Notes: a model not told the origin generated them from the sequence alone. DNA of 16,852 bases from Flavobacteriaceae bacterium (GCA_026992695.1 JALWYP010000342.1:1-16852); one strand, 5' to 3'; shown: positions 1-8,407, counted from the stretch's first letter. Translations and numbers: made by a program.

Positions 1-43
1 AAAAAGAAAAATATAATCTAATTTATTTATAACGGATTTTACT

Positions 44-754
44 TCACAATTGATATAACTTTTCAAAATGGGTAATAGATTGAGCGTTTTTAACGGTAAA
101 ATCACCTATTTTGGTTCTTCGCAATGCCGAAAGATGTGCGCCGTTTTGCAGTGCTTTTCCAAAATCGTGTGCCAAAGAACGAATGTAGGTTCCTTTACTG
201 CAAACTACTCTAAAAGTAATATGTGGCATTTCTATTTTGGTTATTTCAAACTCCTTAATAGTTACGGTACGAGTGGGTATTTCAACAGTTTCTCCTGCTC
301 GGGCAAATTCGTACAAACGTTTTCCGTCTTTTTTTAAAGCCGAAAAAACCGGAGGTTGTTGTTGAATTTCACCAATGAACTTTTGGGCAGCCTCAACTAG
401 TTTCTTTTTTGTAAGTTGTGAAGTATCAAATGTTTGGTTGATTTCGGTTTCCAAATCGTAACTGGGTGTGGTGGCTCCCAGCGTAATGATTCCGGTGTAT
501 TCTTTTTCTTGGGCTTGATAATGTTCAATTTTCTTGGTAAATTTTCCGGTACAAAGAATCAACAATCCGGTTGCCAGAGGGTCTAATGTTCCGGCGTGTC
601 CTACTTTTATTTTCTTTATGTTATACTGCTTTTTTAAAAGCCAGCGTATTTTATTTACAACCTGAAAGGATGTCCAATGTAACGGTTTGTCGATTAATAA
701 TACTTGCCCTGTTTGGTAGGCTTCAAGTGGTAACGGTGTGCGGTTGTTATTCAT
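44..754 (-). CDS. truB: tRNA pseudouridine(55) synthase TruB
   Basis: It converts uridine 55 of the tRNA T-loop to pseudouridine in the cytoplasm. The 236-residue protein has the usual bacterial TruB size. The N-terminal GQVLLIDKPLHWTSF segment (residues 16-30) is the family's KP motif. HAGTLDPLATG (residues 53-63) is the catalytic motif, with Asp58 as the expected nucleophile. CSKGTYIRSLAHDFG (residues 184-198) is the conserved substrate-binding/structural motif III. The C-terminus is short, consistent with a TruB lacking an extended PUA domain. The gene is the last visible member of a minus-strand operon: its start lies 5 bases after the uppP stop, so translation is probably coupled. The first 43 bases of the window, downstream of the stop, show no gene or hairpin; many flavobacteria have queA near here, but it is not visible. 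Confidence 0.97.
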   Translation of the reverse strand: MNNNRTPLPLEAYQTGQVLLIDKPLHWTSFQVVNKIRWLLKKQYNIKKIKVGHAGTLDPLATGLLILCTGKFTKKIEHYQAQEKEYTGIITLGATTPSYDLETEINQTFDTSQLTKKKLVEAAQKFIGEIQQQPPVFSALKKDGKRLYEFARAGETVEIPTRTVTIKEFEITKIEMPHITFRVVCSKGTYIRSLAHDFGKALQNGAHLSALRRTKIGDFTVKNAQSITHFEKLYQL

Positions 755-759
755 TTTGT

Positions 760-1569
760 TTAAACCGTTAATCGATATACGAAAAAGTGAATAAGTAATA
801 AAACGATTCCTAAAATAATTCGGTAATAGCCAAAAACCTTAAACCCTTTTTTGCTTAGGTAGTCAATAAAGCCCTTAATGGCAATCATCGCTACTACAAA
901 AGCGATGATGTTTCCAAGAATAAGATAGTTTATTTGTTCTTGAGAGAGTTCAAAACCGGCTTTGTAATAATCATACGATTTTTTTGCAGTTGCACCCAAC
1001 ATAGTGGGAACCGCAAGAAAGAAAGAAAACTCGGCAGCAGTTTTTCGGTTGAGGTTTTGGGTAAGACCTCCTACGATGGTGGCACCGCTTCTGGAGGTTC
1101 CGGGAATCATTGCCAAGCACTGAAACAAACCTATTTTAAAAGCAGTAGCATAACTAATTTGAGTGTGCTTATTAGGGTTTTCAGCGTCTGTTTCTTCATT
1201 TTTTTGAAACCATGTATCTACTTTTAGTAAAATAATTCCACCTAGAATAAGCATCACTGCGACTACAATAGGATTTTCTAACAAACTATCGATAAAATCG
1301 TTTAATAAGAGTCCCAAAACCACCGCCGGAATAAATGCCACAAACAGTTTATAGTAAAAATCGAGACTTTGAAAAAATCGTTTCCAATACATTACCACAA
1401 CAGCAAGAATAGCTCCTAATTGAATAACAATGGTAAAGAGTTTGGTAAAATCGTCTTCGGCTATTTTCATAAACGAAGAAGCAATTATCATATGTCCGGT
1501 TGAGGAAATGGGTAAATATTCGGTTACTCCTTCAATAATTGCAAGAAGTAGGGTGTACCAATAGTTCAT
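760..1569 (-). CDS. uppP: Undecaprenyl-diphosphatase UppP (BacA family)
   Basis: This integral inner-membrane enzyme dephosphorylates undecaprenyl diphosphate to regenerate the lipid carrier for peptidoglycan and other envelope glycans; family members can confer bacitracin resistance. The 269-residue protein is hydrophobic throughout with about seven to eight membrane segments. The two family signatures are present: [14 protein letters not shown] at residues 13-26 (with the (E/Q)xxxE glutamates Glu13 and Glu17, and His26) and PGTSRSG at residues 156-162 (with the catalytic Arg160). It lies 7 bases after the DUF3098 gene stop and 5 bases before truB, within the ftsX-led operon. No truncation or missing motif is seen. 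The pairing with ftsX and a small membrane protein suggests an envelope-growth operon. Confidence 0.97.
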   Translation of the reverse strand: MNYWYTLLLAIIEGVTEYLPISSTGHMIIASSFMKIAEDDFTKLFTIVIQLGAILAVVVMYWKRFFQSLDFYYKLFVAFIPAVVLGLLLNDFIDSLLENPIVVAVMLILGGIILLKVDTWFQKNEETDAENPNKHTQISYATAFKIGLFQCLAMIPGTSRSGATIVGGLTQNLNRKTAAEFSFFLAVPTMLGATAKKSYDYYKAGFELSQEQINYLILGNIIAFVVAMIAIKGFIDYLSKKGFKVFGYYRIILGIVLLLIHFFVYRLTV

Positions 1570-1576
1570 TTACTGT

Positions 1577-1834
1577 TTATTTTTTCGGATTTAGCAAAAT
1601 GGCGTAAACTTCAATTCCAAAACCTATTAAGATAATAGCCGGAGCCAACCGGATGCGTCTCCAGCTGTATATTTCGGGATTAAACACATTGGGATCATCA
1701 CTTCCACCTCCAGCCATTAGGATAAACCCCAAGGCGATAAAGGCTAGACCCAAAAGCATAAATTGGTAATTTTTTTTACCGAAGATAAATTCGGTTTGAG
1801 CTTTTTGTTGTTCTTTACGTTTTTTTTCTCCCAT
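1577..1834 (-). CDS. DUF3098 family small membrane protein
   Basis: The function is unknown. The 85-residue protein has a basic cytoplasmic N-terminus rich in Lys and Gln (residues 1-13), then two predicted transmembrane helices at about residues 23-41 and 62-82. The loop between them holds a GGGSDDPNVFNPEIYS segment (residues 42-57) followed by a basic RRIR, which matches the DUF3098 pattern as I recall it from Bacteroidota. It sits between ftsX (31 bases upstream) and uppP (7 bases downstream), an arrangement that I recall as common in Bacteroidota. The context suggests a role in cell division or lipid-carrier recycling, but that is inference only. The ATG at 1834 is followed directly by the charged N-terminus and needs no alternative start. 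Confidence 0.9.
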   Translation of the reverse strand: MGEKKRKEQQKAQTEFIFGKKNYQFMLLGLAFIALGFILMAGGGSDDPNVFNPEIYSWRRIRLAPAIILIGFGIEVYAILLNPKK

Positions 1835-1865
1835 AATATTTACCCGTATAAACGGAAACTTTTTA

Positions 1866-2744
1866 TTAATAATACAATTGGTCTGTTTTTAAATTTAAAA
1901 ACCGTTGGGTAGCAATATAAGTGCTTATTCCGGTAATAATAATTCCCATTAGCAAAATAAAAACAAATAATAAAATAAGCATTGTTAAATTGTCTAACAA
2001 ATGGAGTTCTTCAAAATTTTTATTCAAAAAATACATTACGCCAGCCATCCCCAGCATTGCTAAAATAGCACCTATGAGTCCCAACTTCATGCTTTGCCAT
2101 ATAAAGGGTTTTCTAATAAAACTTTTAGTTGCTCCTACCATTTGCATAGTTTTTATAGTAAATCGTTTAGCATATACAGAAAGTCTTATAGAACTATTGA
2201 TAAGCAAAACGGCAATGAGCGTAAAAATAGCACTAATAATGAGTATCCAAAGGCTAATTTTTTTCACATTATCATTAAGTAATGCTATCAAAGGCTTATC
2301 ATACACCACTTCATCTACAAAGTCTTTAGAAGTAATTTCTGTTGTAATTTCTTCCAATTTTTCGGGTGATACAAAGTCGGCTTTTAGATACACATCAATA
2401 CTGTTTTGTAAAGGATTGTACCCGAGAAACTCCATAAAATTTTCGCCAATGTCTGCGCTTAATTGTTCGGCTGCGTTTTCTTTAGCTACAAAAGTTGCCG
2501 ATTTGGTGTACTCGGCTAGTGCTAAACTTTGTTTTAGTTGGGTTATTTCTACTTCTTTTGCCGTGTCTTTTAAATAAACCGTAAGTGCGATTTTCTCTTT
2601 AAAATGATCGGCAATTTTCTTTGTGTTTAACACTAACATCCCCAGTAACCCCAATAAAAACAGCACTAAAGCAATACTTAATGCCACCGAAATATAAGAG
2701 GTAATTAATCTGCGTTTTTGGTATTTTTCAAACGAGCTAGCCAT
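1866..2744 (-). CDS. ftsX: Cell division protein FtsX (ABC transporter permease)
   Basis: FtsX is the membrane partner of the ATPase FtsE and links septum formation to activation of peptidoglycan hydrolases. The 292-residue protein has the standard FtsX layout: a cytoplasmic N-terminus, TM1 at about residues 14-38, a large periplasmic domain (about 40-160), then three more membrane segments at about 163-184, 219-240 and 253-275. The cytoplasmic loop contains MQMVGAT (200-206), which matches the conserved xxLVGAT-like FtsX motif where FtsE would dock. FtsE is not adjacent, which is usual in Bacteroidota. This is the first gene of the minus-strand operon ftsX - DUF3098 - uppP - truB. No convincing TAnnTTTG promoter is seen in the 2745-2906 divergent region on this strand; only a degenerate TATTTTTA is present. 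Confidence 0.95.
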   Translation of the reverse strand: MASSFEKYQKRRLITSYISVALSIALVLFLLGLLGMLVLNTKKIADHFKEKIALTVYLKDTAKEVEITQLKQSLALAEYTKSATFVAKENAAEQLSADIGENFMEFLGYNPLQNSIDVYLKADFVSPEKLEEITTEITSKDFVDEVVYDKPLIALLNDNVKKISLWILIISAIFTLIAVLLINSSIRLSVYAKRFTIKTMQMVGATKSFIRKPFIWQSMKLGLIGAILAMLGMAGVMYFLNKNFEELHLLDNLTMLILLFVFILLMGIIITGISTYIATQRFLNLKTDQLYY

Positions 2745-2813
2745 ATGGGTTCATATATATTGGAGGTAAAAATACAATATTTTTATTCTCTGTATATAAC
2801 AATGTTAAAACTT

Positions 2814-2842
2814 TTGTCTTTCATACAATACTCTTAAATTTG
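2814..2842 (+). promoter_or_regulatory. Bacteroidota-type promoter of leuS
   Basis: TTG at 2814-2816, an 18-base spacer and TAAATTTG at 2835-2842 match the flavobacterial vegetative-sigma consensus (TTG, 17-19 bases, TAnnTTTG) exactly. The predicted transcript starts near 2848-2850 and leaves a leader of about 57 bases before leuS. It is the strongest promoter match I found in the window. Confidence 0.65.
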
Positions 2843-2857
2843 TCGCTTACTAATTTC

Positions 2858-2897
2858 AGCTTTTTTAAGCTAAGATTTTAAATTACTTCTTGAGAAG
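2858..2897 (+). other. Two small hairpins in the leuS leader
   Basis: Inside the predicted leuS leader are two perfect short inverted repeats: AGCTT (2858-2862) with AAGCT (2867-2871) around a TTTT loop, and CTTC (2886-2889) with GAAG (2894-2897) around TTGA. The second ends nine bases before the ATG and could cover the ribosome entry region. There is no long U tract as in a terminator and no start codon for a leader peptide. A regulatory role is only a possibility. Confidence 0.3.
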
Positions 2898-2906
2898 AAA
2901 GCAATT

Positions 2907-5759
2907 ATGAGCAACTACAATTTTAATGACATTGAAACCAAATGGCAAGAATATTGGGCAAATAATAAAACCTTTAAAGCCAATAACAATACAACAGAGC
3001 CTAACTATTACGTGTTAGACATGTTTCCGTATCCCAGTGGTGCCGGTTTACACGTCGGGCATCCGTTAGGTTATATTGCCAGCGATATTTATGCCCGATA
3101 CAAACGACATAAAGGATTTAATGTATTGCATCCTCAAGGATACGACTCGTTTGGGCTTCCTGCAGAGCAATATGCAATACAAACCGGGCAACATCCGGCA
3201 AAAACAACCGATGTAAACATTGCTCGCTACAGAGAACAACTGGATAAAATAGGGTTTTCGTTTGATTGGAGCAGGGAAGTTCGCACTTCTAATCCCGACT
3301 ATTACAAATGGACACAATGGATTTTTATTCAGTTATTTGAATCTTGGTATTGTAAAACATTAGAAAAAGCATTACCTATATCAGAATTAATTAACATTTT
3401 TGAAGAAGAAGGAAACATAGGAATAAATGCAAAATGTGATGCGCAGCAAGCCGAATTTTCTGCCAAACAATGGAATGATTTTGACGATGTAAAAAAACAA
3501 AGTATCTTACTTAATTACCGATTGGCATACCTCGCCGAAACCGAAGTAAATTGGTGTCCCAAATTAGGAACGGTATTAGCAAATGATGAAATTGTAAATG
3601 GAGTTTCAGAACGCGGCGGATACCCCGTTGTTCGAAAAAAAATGATGCAATGGAGTATGCGTATTTCTAACTATGCCGATAGGTTATTAACCGATTTAGA
3701 AACCCTGGATTGGTCTGATTCACTAAAAGATACTCAACGAAATTGGATAGGGAAATCGGTAGGAGCAGCTATAAAATTTAAAGTTTTTTCAAACAAAAAA
3801 GATGCTCAATCTAATTATATAGGTGCAACTATAGGTGTTTTCTCTACACGCCCCGACACCATTTTTGGAGCCTCTTTTATTGCATTGGCACCCGAGCATG
3901 AACTGGTGCAAAAAATTACTACCATCGAGCAACGGTTTGAAGTTGCCAAATACATAGAAGAAACCGCTAAAAAAAGCGAACGCGACCGTATGGCAGATGT
4001 AAAAAACACGACAGGAGTTTTTACCGGAGCTTATGCCGAGCATCCTTTCACCAAAGAAAAACTTCCCATTTGGATTGCCGATTATGTTTTGGTAAGTTAC
4101 GGAACAGGTGCTGTAATGGGTGTTCCTGCAGGTGATCAGCGCGATTACGATTTTGCCAAGAAGTTTCACCTCCCTATTAAAAATATTTTTAAAGATGTAG
4201 ATGTTTCTGAAAAAGCATACGAAGAAAAAGGAAATACCATTATAGCTAATAGCGATTTTATTTCTGAAATGCCCCACCAAATAGCTTCCGAAAAAGTAAT
4301 TGAAGCGTTGGAAAAACTAGGTCAAGGAAAAAAGAAAATTAACTACCGATTACGCGATGCAGTGTTTTCAAGACAACGGTATTGGGGAGAACCCTTTCCG
4401 GTATATTACAAACACGGATTGCCACAAATGATAGACTTAAAATACCTGCCGTTAGTGCTTCCGAAAGTAGAAAAATACCTGCCCACCGAAACCGGCGAGC
4501 CCCCTTTGGGAAGAGCTGATAATTGGGCGTGGGATACACGCCACAACATTGTGGTGAACAAAGATTTAATAGATGATATTACTGTTTTTCCTTTAGAGTT
4601 AAATACCATGCCCGGTTGGGCTGGAAGCAGTTGGTACTTTTTTAGATATATGGACCCTAAAAACACCCGAGAATTTGCCTCTAAAGAAGCACTGGAATAT
4701 TGGAAAAACGTTGACTTATACATTGGCGGAAGCGAACACGCAACCGGACACTTACTGTACAGCCGTTTTTGGACAAAATTTTTATTCGACAGAGGATTTG
4801 TACCGGTAAACGAACCCTTTAAAAAACTCATTAACCAAGGAATGATTTTAGGGGAGAGTGCGTTTGTTCACAGAATTGAAGGAGAAAATACCTTGGTTTC
4901 TTCTGGTCAAGCCAAAGAGTATAAAACGCAAAAAATACATGCAGACGTTTCTTTGGTAAATACTCAAAACGAGTTAGACATAGAAGCCTTTAAAAACTGG
5001 CGACCCGAGTTTAAAGATGCCGAATTTATTACTGAGGAAGATGGAACTTTTAAGGTTTCTCGCGAAGTTGAAAAAATGTCTAAATCCAAATACAACGTGG
5101 TAAATCCCGATGATATTTGCGAGCAATACGGCGCAGATACCTTGCGAATGTACGAAATGTTTCTCGGACCCTTAGAACAGGCAAAACCTTGGAGTACGGC
5201 AGGAATTACCGGAGTGCATAACTTTTTAAAAAAACTATGGCGATTGTATCATACCGGAGAAAACGGAGCATTTTTTGTAAACGATAACCCGGCAAGTAAA
5301 GAAAGCCTGAAAACGCTTCATAAAACCATAAAAAAAGTTACAGAAGATATCGAAAATTTTAGTTTTAACACATCGGTTTCTACCTTTATGATTGCTGTAA
5401 ATGAACTTACTGCTCAAAAGTGTAATTGCAAAGAAGTGTTAGAATCTTTGGCTGTGTTAATTGCGCCTTATGCACCCCATATTGCAGAAGAACTTTGGAA
5501 AAAATTAGGACATGAGCAGAGTATTTCAACTGTTGTATTTCCAGTATTTAACAATCAGTATTTAGTAGAAGATAGTAAAGAATACCCCGTTTCATTTAAC
5601 GGGAAAATGCGTTTTAAAATGGAATTACCGCTTTCACTTACCAAAGACGAAATAGAAACTGCCGTTATGGCGCACGAAAAAACACAACACTATTTACAAG
5701 GAAGAATCCCTAAAAAAGTAATTGTTGTGCCCGGAAAAATTGTAAATATTGTTGGTTAA
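2907..5759 (+). CDS. leuS: Leucine--tRNA ligase LeuRS
   Basis: This cytoplasmic class Ia synthetase charges tRNA-Leu and edits mischarged products. Visible landmarks are the HIGH-type HVGH (residues 49-52), the CP1 editing-domain motif STRPDT (313-318), the GVPAGDQRDYDF segment carrying the conserved editing aspartate, and KMSKS (723-727). At 950 residues it is about 90 longer than the E. coli enzyme. One insertion lies at about residues 150-200, before NWCP (215-218). Another stretch between MILGES and KMSKS carries extra sequence. The cysteine cluster that binds zinc in the E. coli ZN1 module is replaced by GVSERGG (232-238). These features match Bacteroidota LeuRS as I recall it, so the gene looks native and intact. 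Its promoter and leader lie just upstream, divergent from ftsX. Confidence 0.98.
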   Translation: MSNYNFNDIETKWQEYWANNKTFKANNNTTEPNYYVLDMFPYPSGAGLHVGHPLGYIASDIYARYKRHKGFNVLHPQGYDSFGLPAEQYAIQTGQHPAKTTDVNIARYREQLDKIGFSFDWSREVRTSNPDYYKWTQWIFIQLFESWYCKTLEKALPISELINIFEEEGNIGINAKCDAQQAEFSAKQWNDFDDVKKQSILLNYRLAYLAETEVNWCPKLGTVLANDEIVNGVSERGGYPVVRKKMMQWSMRISNYADRLLTDLETLDWSDSLKDTQRNWIGKSVGAAIKFKVFSNKKDAQSNYIGATIGVFSTRPDTIFGASFIALAPEHELVQKITTIEQRFEVAKYIEETAKKSERDRMADVKNTTGVFTGAYAEHPFTKEKLPIWIADYVLVSYGTGAVMGVPAGDQRDYDFAKKFHLPIKNIFKDVDVSEKAYEEKGNTIIANSDFISEMPHQIASEKVIEALEKLGQGKKKINYRLRDAVFSRQRYWGEPFPVYYKHGLPQMIDLKYLPLVLPKVEKYLPTETGEPPLGRADNWAWDTRHNIVVNKDLIDDITVFPLELNTMPGWAGSSWYFFRYMDPKNTREFASKEALEYWKNVDLYIGGSEHATGHLLYSRFWTKFLFDRGFVPVNEPFKKLINQGMILGESAFVHRIEGENTLVSSGQAKEYKTQKIHADVSLVNTQNELDIEAFKNWRPEFKDAEFITEEDGTFKVSREVEKMSKSKYNVVNPDDICEQYGADTLRMYEMFLGPLEQAKPWSTAGITGVHNFLKKLWRLYHTGENGAFFVNDNPASKESLKTLHKTIKKVTEDIENFSFNTSVSTFMIAVNELTAQKCNCKEVLESLAVLIAPYAPHIAEELWKKLGHEQSISTVVFPVFNNQYLVEDSKEYPVSFNGKMRFKMELPLSLTKDEIETAVMAHEKTQHYLQGRIPKKVIVVPGKIVNIVG

Positions 5760-5785
5760 ACACAAAGTCGCACAATTTTTGCTAT

Positions 5786-5804
5786 ATTTAAATTAAATTT
5801 AAAT
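5786..5804. repeat. Repeated 8-bp palindrome ATTTAAAT before the metallopeptidase gene
   Basis: ATTTAAAT occurs at 5786-5793 and again at 5797-5804, separated by TAA, in the 50-base gap between leuS and the metallopeptidase gene. Each unit is itself a palindrome, so the pair is both a direct and an inverted repeat. It could be an operator, but AT-rich spacers form such repeats by chance. No TTG lies at a suitable distance from the nearby TATATTTA, so I do not call a promoter. Confidence 0.3.
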
Positions 5805-5809
5805 AAACT

Positions 5810-6496
5810 ATGATAGGATATTATATAATAGCCGGAGTAATATTTTTGGCAAGTATGTATGTGAGTAACAAGCTTAAAAGCAAGTTTAAAAAATACTCCA
5901 AAATGCAACTTCAAAATGGTATGAGCGGTAAAGAAATAGCCGAAAAAATGCTAGCAGATAATGGTATTACCGATGTTGAGGTGATTTCGGTAAAAGGACA
6001 ATTAACCGATCATTATAATCCGGCAACCAAAACCGTAAATCTTAGTGAGGGTGTTTACTCGCAACGCAATGCTGCTGCTGCTGCGGTCGCTGCACACGAG
6101 TGTGGTCATGCTGTACAACACGCTACCGCTTACAGTTGGCTAAAAATGCGAAGCACTTTAGTACCTATGGTAAATGTAGCTTCAAGAATGTCGCAATTTG
6201 TAATTATGGGAGGTTTGGTTCTTTTAGCAACAACCAAGTTGGGAGCTACCATCTTTTTAATAGGAATTGCTTTATTTGCGGTAGGAACGTTATTTAGTTT
6301 TATAACCCTTCCGGTTGAATACGATGCCAGTAACAGAGCGTTGGTGTGGTTAGAAACCAAAAACATGGTTACTCCTCAAGAACACGATGCAGCAAAAGAT
6401 GCCTTAAAATGGGCTGCCAGAACTTACGTGGTTGCAGCACTTGGGTCTTTAGCGACACTGTTATATTTTATAAGTATTTTTCTGGGCAGGAGATAA
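5810..6496 (+). CDS. Membrane zinc metallopeptidase (YugP / Zn_peptidase_2 family)
   Basis: This is probably a membrane-embedded zinc protease of unknown substrate. The 228-residue protein starts with a transmembrane helix (about residues 3-19). It then carries AAHECGHAVQH, in which HECGH (96-100) is the HExxH zinc site with Glu97 as the catalytic base. A pair of hydrophobic segments follows (about 130-165), then EYDAS (170-174), where Glu170 is the likely third zinc ligand, and a final helix (about 206-225). This layout is that of the PF04298 neutral zinc metallopeptidase family (B. subtilis YugP). It starts 50 bases after leuS and may be read from the leuS promoter. It converges on the saccharopine dehydrogenase-like gene with only 20 bases between the two stops and no hairpin terminator between them. 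Its biological role is not known. Confidence 0.93.
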   Translation: MIGYYIIAGVIFLASMYVSNKLKSKFKKYSKMQLQNGMSGKEIAEKMLADNGITDVEVISVKGQLTDHYNPATKTVNLSEGVYSQRNAAAAAVAAHECGHAVQHATAYSWLKMRSTLVPMVNVASRMSQFVIMGGLVLLATTKLGATIFLIGIALFAVGTLFSFITLPVEYDASNRALVWLETKNMVTPQEHDAAKDALKWAARTYVVAALGSLATLLYFISIFLGRR

Positions 6497-6516
6497 TTAA
6501 GAAAAAAGTTTTATAC

Positions 6517-7887
6517 TCAGCCAGCCACATTATCAGGGTTATAACCCAAGTAAGGAACTTGCTTTTCCTTAAATACTATACCGTGGGTTTTTAGTTCTTT
6601 TAAAATAGGTTCGTACACTTCTTTGGCAATAGGAAAACGCACACCGGGTTTTACAATTTCTTTGTTTAAAATTTTTAATGCCGCAATGGCAACCGGAAGC
6701 CCTACTGTTTTTGCCATAGCGGTATAAGTTTGGTCTTCGCCAATTAAAACCATGCTGCTATCAATTTGCTTTTTCTTACCGTTGATTTTATAGCCAAATT
6801 TATGATACATTACAATCATATCTTTGTCTTCGGGTTGAAGCGTCCACTTATCCATTAATATTTTTTGCAACGCTTTGGCAGGTGTGGCATTTTTAATTCC
6901 AATTTTTTTGTTGGGATTAAAAACATCCAACTCCAATAATTTTTCCCACATTAAATCATCTTGGTCAATCTTCAGGTTGTGCCTAAGCTTAAGTTCAACT
7001 GAATCTGATGGAGAATAGGGTAAATATAAATTAACAAATTCGCGATACGACATATTTTCAGAATCCGGAATTACATAACCATCATCTGTCATTCCTAATT
7101 GTACAAACATGTTCCACGCTTTACTGAATCCAACCCGTCGTATGGTTCCTCTATACAAGGTTAAAATATCTTTAAACCCGTAAACGCTCTGGTATTTTAA
7201 CGAATTTCTATTGGCATACACTTCAAATTTTCCGTATCCGTCTATTTGAATAATTTCGGTACGTCTAAATAATCTGTGATACGGAATGTATTTGTATTTC
7301 CCTTCCTGAATAAATTCTGCTGCTCCTCCTTGTCCTGCTAGTACTACGTTTCGAGGGTTCCAAGTAAATTTATAATTCCAAAGATTAGTATCGCTTTCAG
7401 GAGCAATTAATCCGCCGGTAAACGATTCAAACAAAATTACTTCTCCGCCGTTATCACGTATTTTATCTATTACCTGCATAGCACTCATATGATCAATTCC
7501 GGGATCGAGACCAATCTCATTCATAAACACCAAATTTTTGGCTTTTGCTTCAGCATCCAATGCGCGCATTTCTTTACTAATATAGGAGGCGGTAACCAGA
7601 TGTTTTTCATACTTAATACAATCTTTGGCGACTTCTATATGAAATCGTGCCGGCAACATCGAAATAACCAAATCACTTTTTTGAACCGCTTCTTCGCGTT
7701 CCTTTTGGTTAAACACATCTAATTGAATTCCGGTTGCACAAGGATGCCCTTTGGTGAATTTTTGAGCCGACTCTAACGATAAATCGCCAATGGTAAGGTG
7801 AAGATTTTCCGGTTCCGATTTGTCTAATAAGTATTTTATTAAGCTGGTCGCCGAGCGTCCGGCACCTATAAGTAAGATATTTTTCAT
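6517..7887 (-). CDS. Saccharopine dehydrogenase-family oxidoreductase
   Basis: It is a probable NAD(P)-dependent enzyme related to saccharopine reductase/dehydrogenase (LYS9 type), which interconverts saccharopine and aminoadipate semialdehyde in lysine metabolism. The 456-residue protein begins with a Rossmann fold whose glycine motif GAGRSA lies at residues 8-13. SMLPARFH (76-83) and SYIS (101-104) follow, then GLDPGIDHMSAM (126-137), a hallmark of the saccharopine dehydrogenase C-terminal domain. The C-terminal half shows the family's GRTVGLP-like element as KTVGLPVAIAA. It is a single-domain enzyme, not the bifunctional eukaryotic LKR/SDH. No lysine-pathway partner is adjacent, so the exact substrate and direction are inferred from the family only. 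It is transcribed alone, divergent from the DUF423 gene. Confidence 0.92.
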   Translation of the reverse strand: MKNILLIGAGRSATSLIKYLLDKSEPENLHLTIGDLSLESAQKFTKGHPCATGIQLDVFNQKEREEAVQKSDLVISMLPARFHIEVAKDCIKYEKHLVTASYISKEMRALDAEAKAKNLVFMNEIGLDPGIDHMSAMQVIDKIRDNGGEVILFESFTGGLIAPESDTNLWNYKFTWNPRNVVLAGQGGAAEFIQEGKYKYIPYHRLFRRTEIIQIDGYGKFEVYANRNSLKYQSVYGFKDILTLYRGTIRRVGFSKAWNMFVQLGMTDDGYVIPDSENMSYREFVNLYLPYSPSDSVELKLRHNLKIDQDDLMWEKLLELDVFNPNKKIGIKNATPAKALQKILMDKWTLQPEDKDMIVMYHKFGYKINGKKKQIDSSMVLIGEDQTYTAMAKTVGLPVAIAALKILNKEIVKPGVRFPIAKEVYEPILKELKTHGIVFKEKQVPYLGYNPDNVAG

Positions 7888-7909
7888 TCGTGAATATTTC
7901 GTATGTTTG
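7881..7909 (+). promoter_or_regulatory. Possible promoter of the DUF423 gene
   Basis: TATGTTTG at 7902-7909 fits the TAnnTTTG element exactly. The -33 position 18 bases upstream reads TTT instead of TTG. The predicted leader is about 43 bases. The upstream half overlaps the start of the divergent saccharopine dehydrogenase-like gene, so the two start regions are packed into 71 bases. Confidence 0.4.
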
Positions 7910-7958
7910 AAAACACTAATTTTTCAACAAACGAAAGTACTAAAATCTTACAGTTCTT

Positions 7959-8357
7959 ATGACAAATATTGATAAAAAAATTTTTATTTCAGCTTCGATT
8001 TTAGGAGCATTGAGTGTGGTATTTGGTGCATTTGGTGCTCATGGGTTAAAACAACTTATAGACACACAAGCCCTTACTGTTTTTGAAACCGGCATACGAT
8101 ACCAAATGTACCACAGTTTAGCTTTGTTTATTCCGGCGTTAACAAACAAGCTGTCTGTTTCTTCAAAAAAATGGGTGTTTCGGTTTTTCCTTTTCGGAAT
8201 TCTATTTTTTTCGGGTTCTATTTACCTTTTAGCCTTAAAAAGTATCCTTCCTTTTAATCCAACTTCAATAGGATTTATTACTCCTATTGGTGGATTATTG
8301 TTTATAATAGGCTGGATAAGAATGGGCTATGGGTTTTTATTAACTACTGTTGATTAA
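7959..8357 (+). CDS. DUF423 family small membrane protein
   Basis: It is an inner-membrane protein of unknown function. The 132-residue sequence has four predicted membrane helices (about residues 8-28, 50-66, 73-93 and 105-129), the standard DUF423/YgdD layout. The family signatures GAFGAHGL (23-30), RYQMYHSLAL (47-56) and ITPIGG (107-112) are all present, so the call is secure even though the function is not. The gene ends 84 bases before pckA, which has its own promoter-like element, so the two are not necessarily co-transcribed. There is nothing in its neighbours that explains a role. Confidence 0.93.
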   Translation: MTNIDKKIFISASILGALSVVFGAFGAHGLKQLIDTQALTVFETGIRYQMYHSLALFIPALTNKLSVSSKKWVFRFFLFGILFFSGSIYLLALKSILPFNPTSIGFITPIGGLLFIIGWIRMGYGFLLTTVD

Positions 8358-8407
8358 ATTTAATGCAAATTTATTGTTTTTTAAAGAGCTGTTTTTAATT
8401 GTTTTAT

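Noticed and set aside
1..43. End of a further operon gene or terminator downstream of truB
   Set aside because: The 43 bases are AT-rich with no hairpin and no recognisable coding end.
1921..2577. 218-codon open frame on the plus strand opposite ftsX
   Set aside because: It is fully antisense to a well-recognised FtsX with intact motifs; its product is a low-complexity shadow without recognisable family features.
2843..2906. T-box riboswitch in front of leuS
   Set aside because: The leader is too short, lacks a specifier loop and terminator/antiterminator pair, and T-boxes are not expected in Bacteroidota.
3789..4280. 163-codon open frame on the minus strand within leuS
   Set aside because: It is antisense to the LeuRS editing domain and has no recognisable motif, start context or promoter.
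6536..6547. 12-base perfect palindrome GGGTTATAACCC near the convergent gene ends
   Set aside because: It lies in the conserved-looking C-terminal codons (GYNP) of the saccharopine dehydrogenase-like gene, has no loop or T tract, and is most simply coding sequence.
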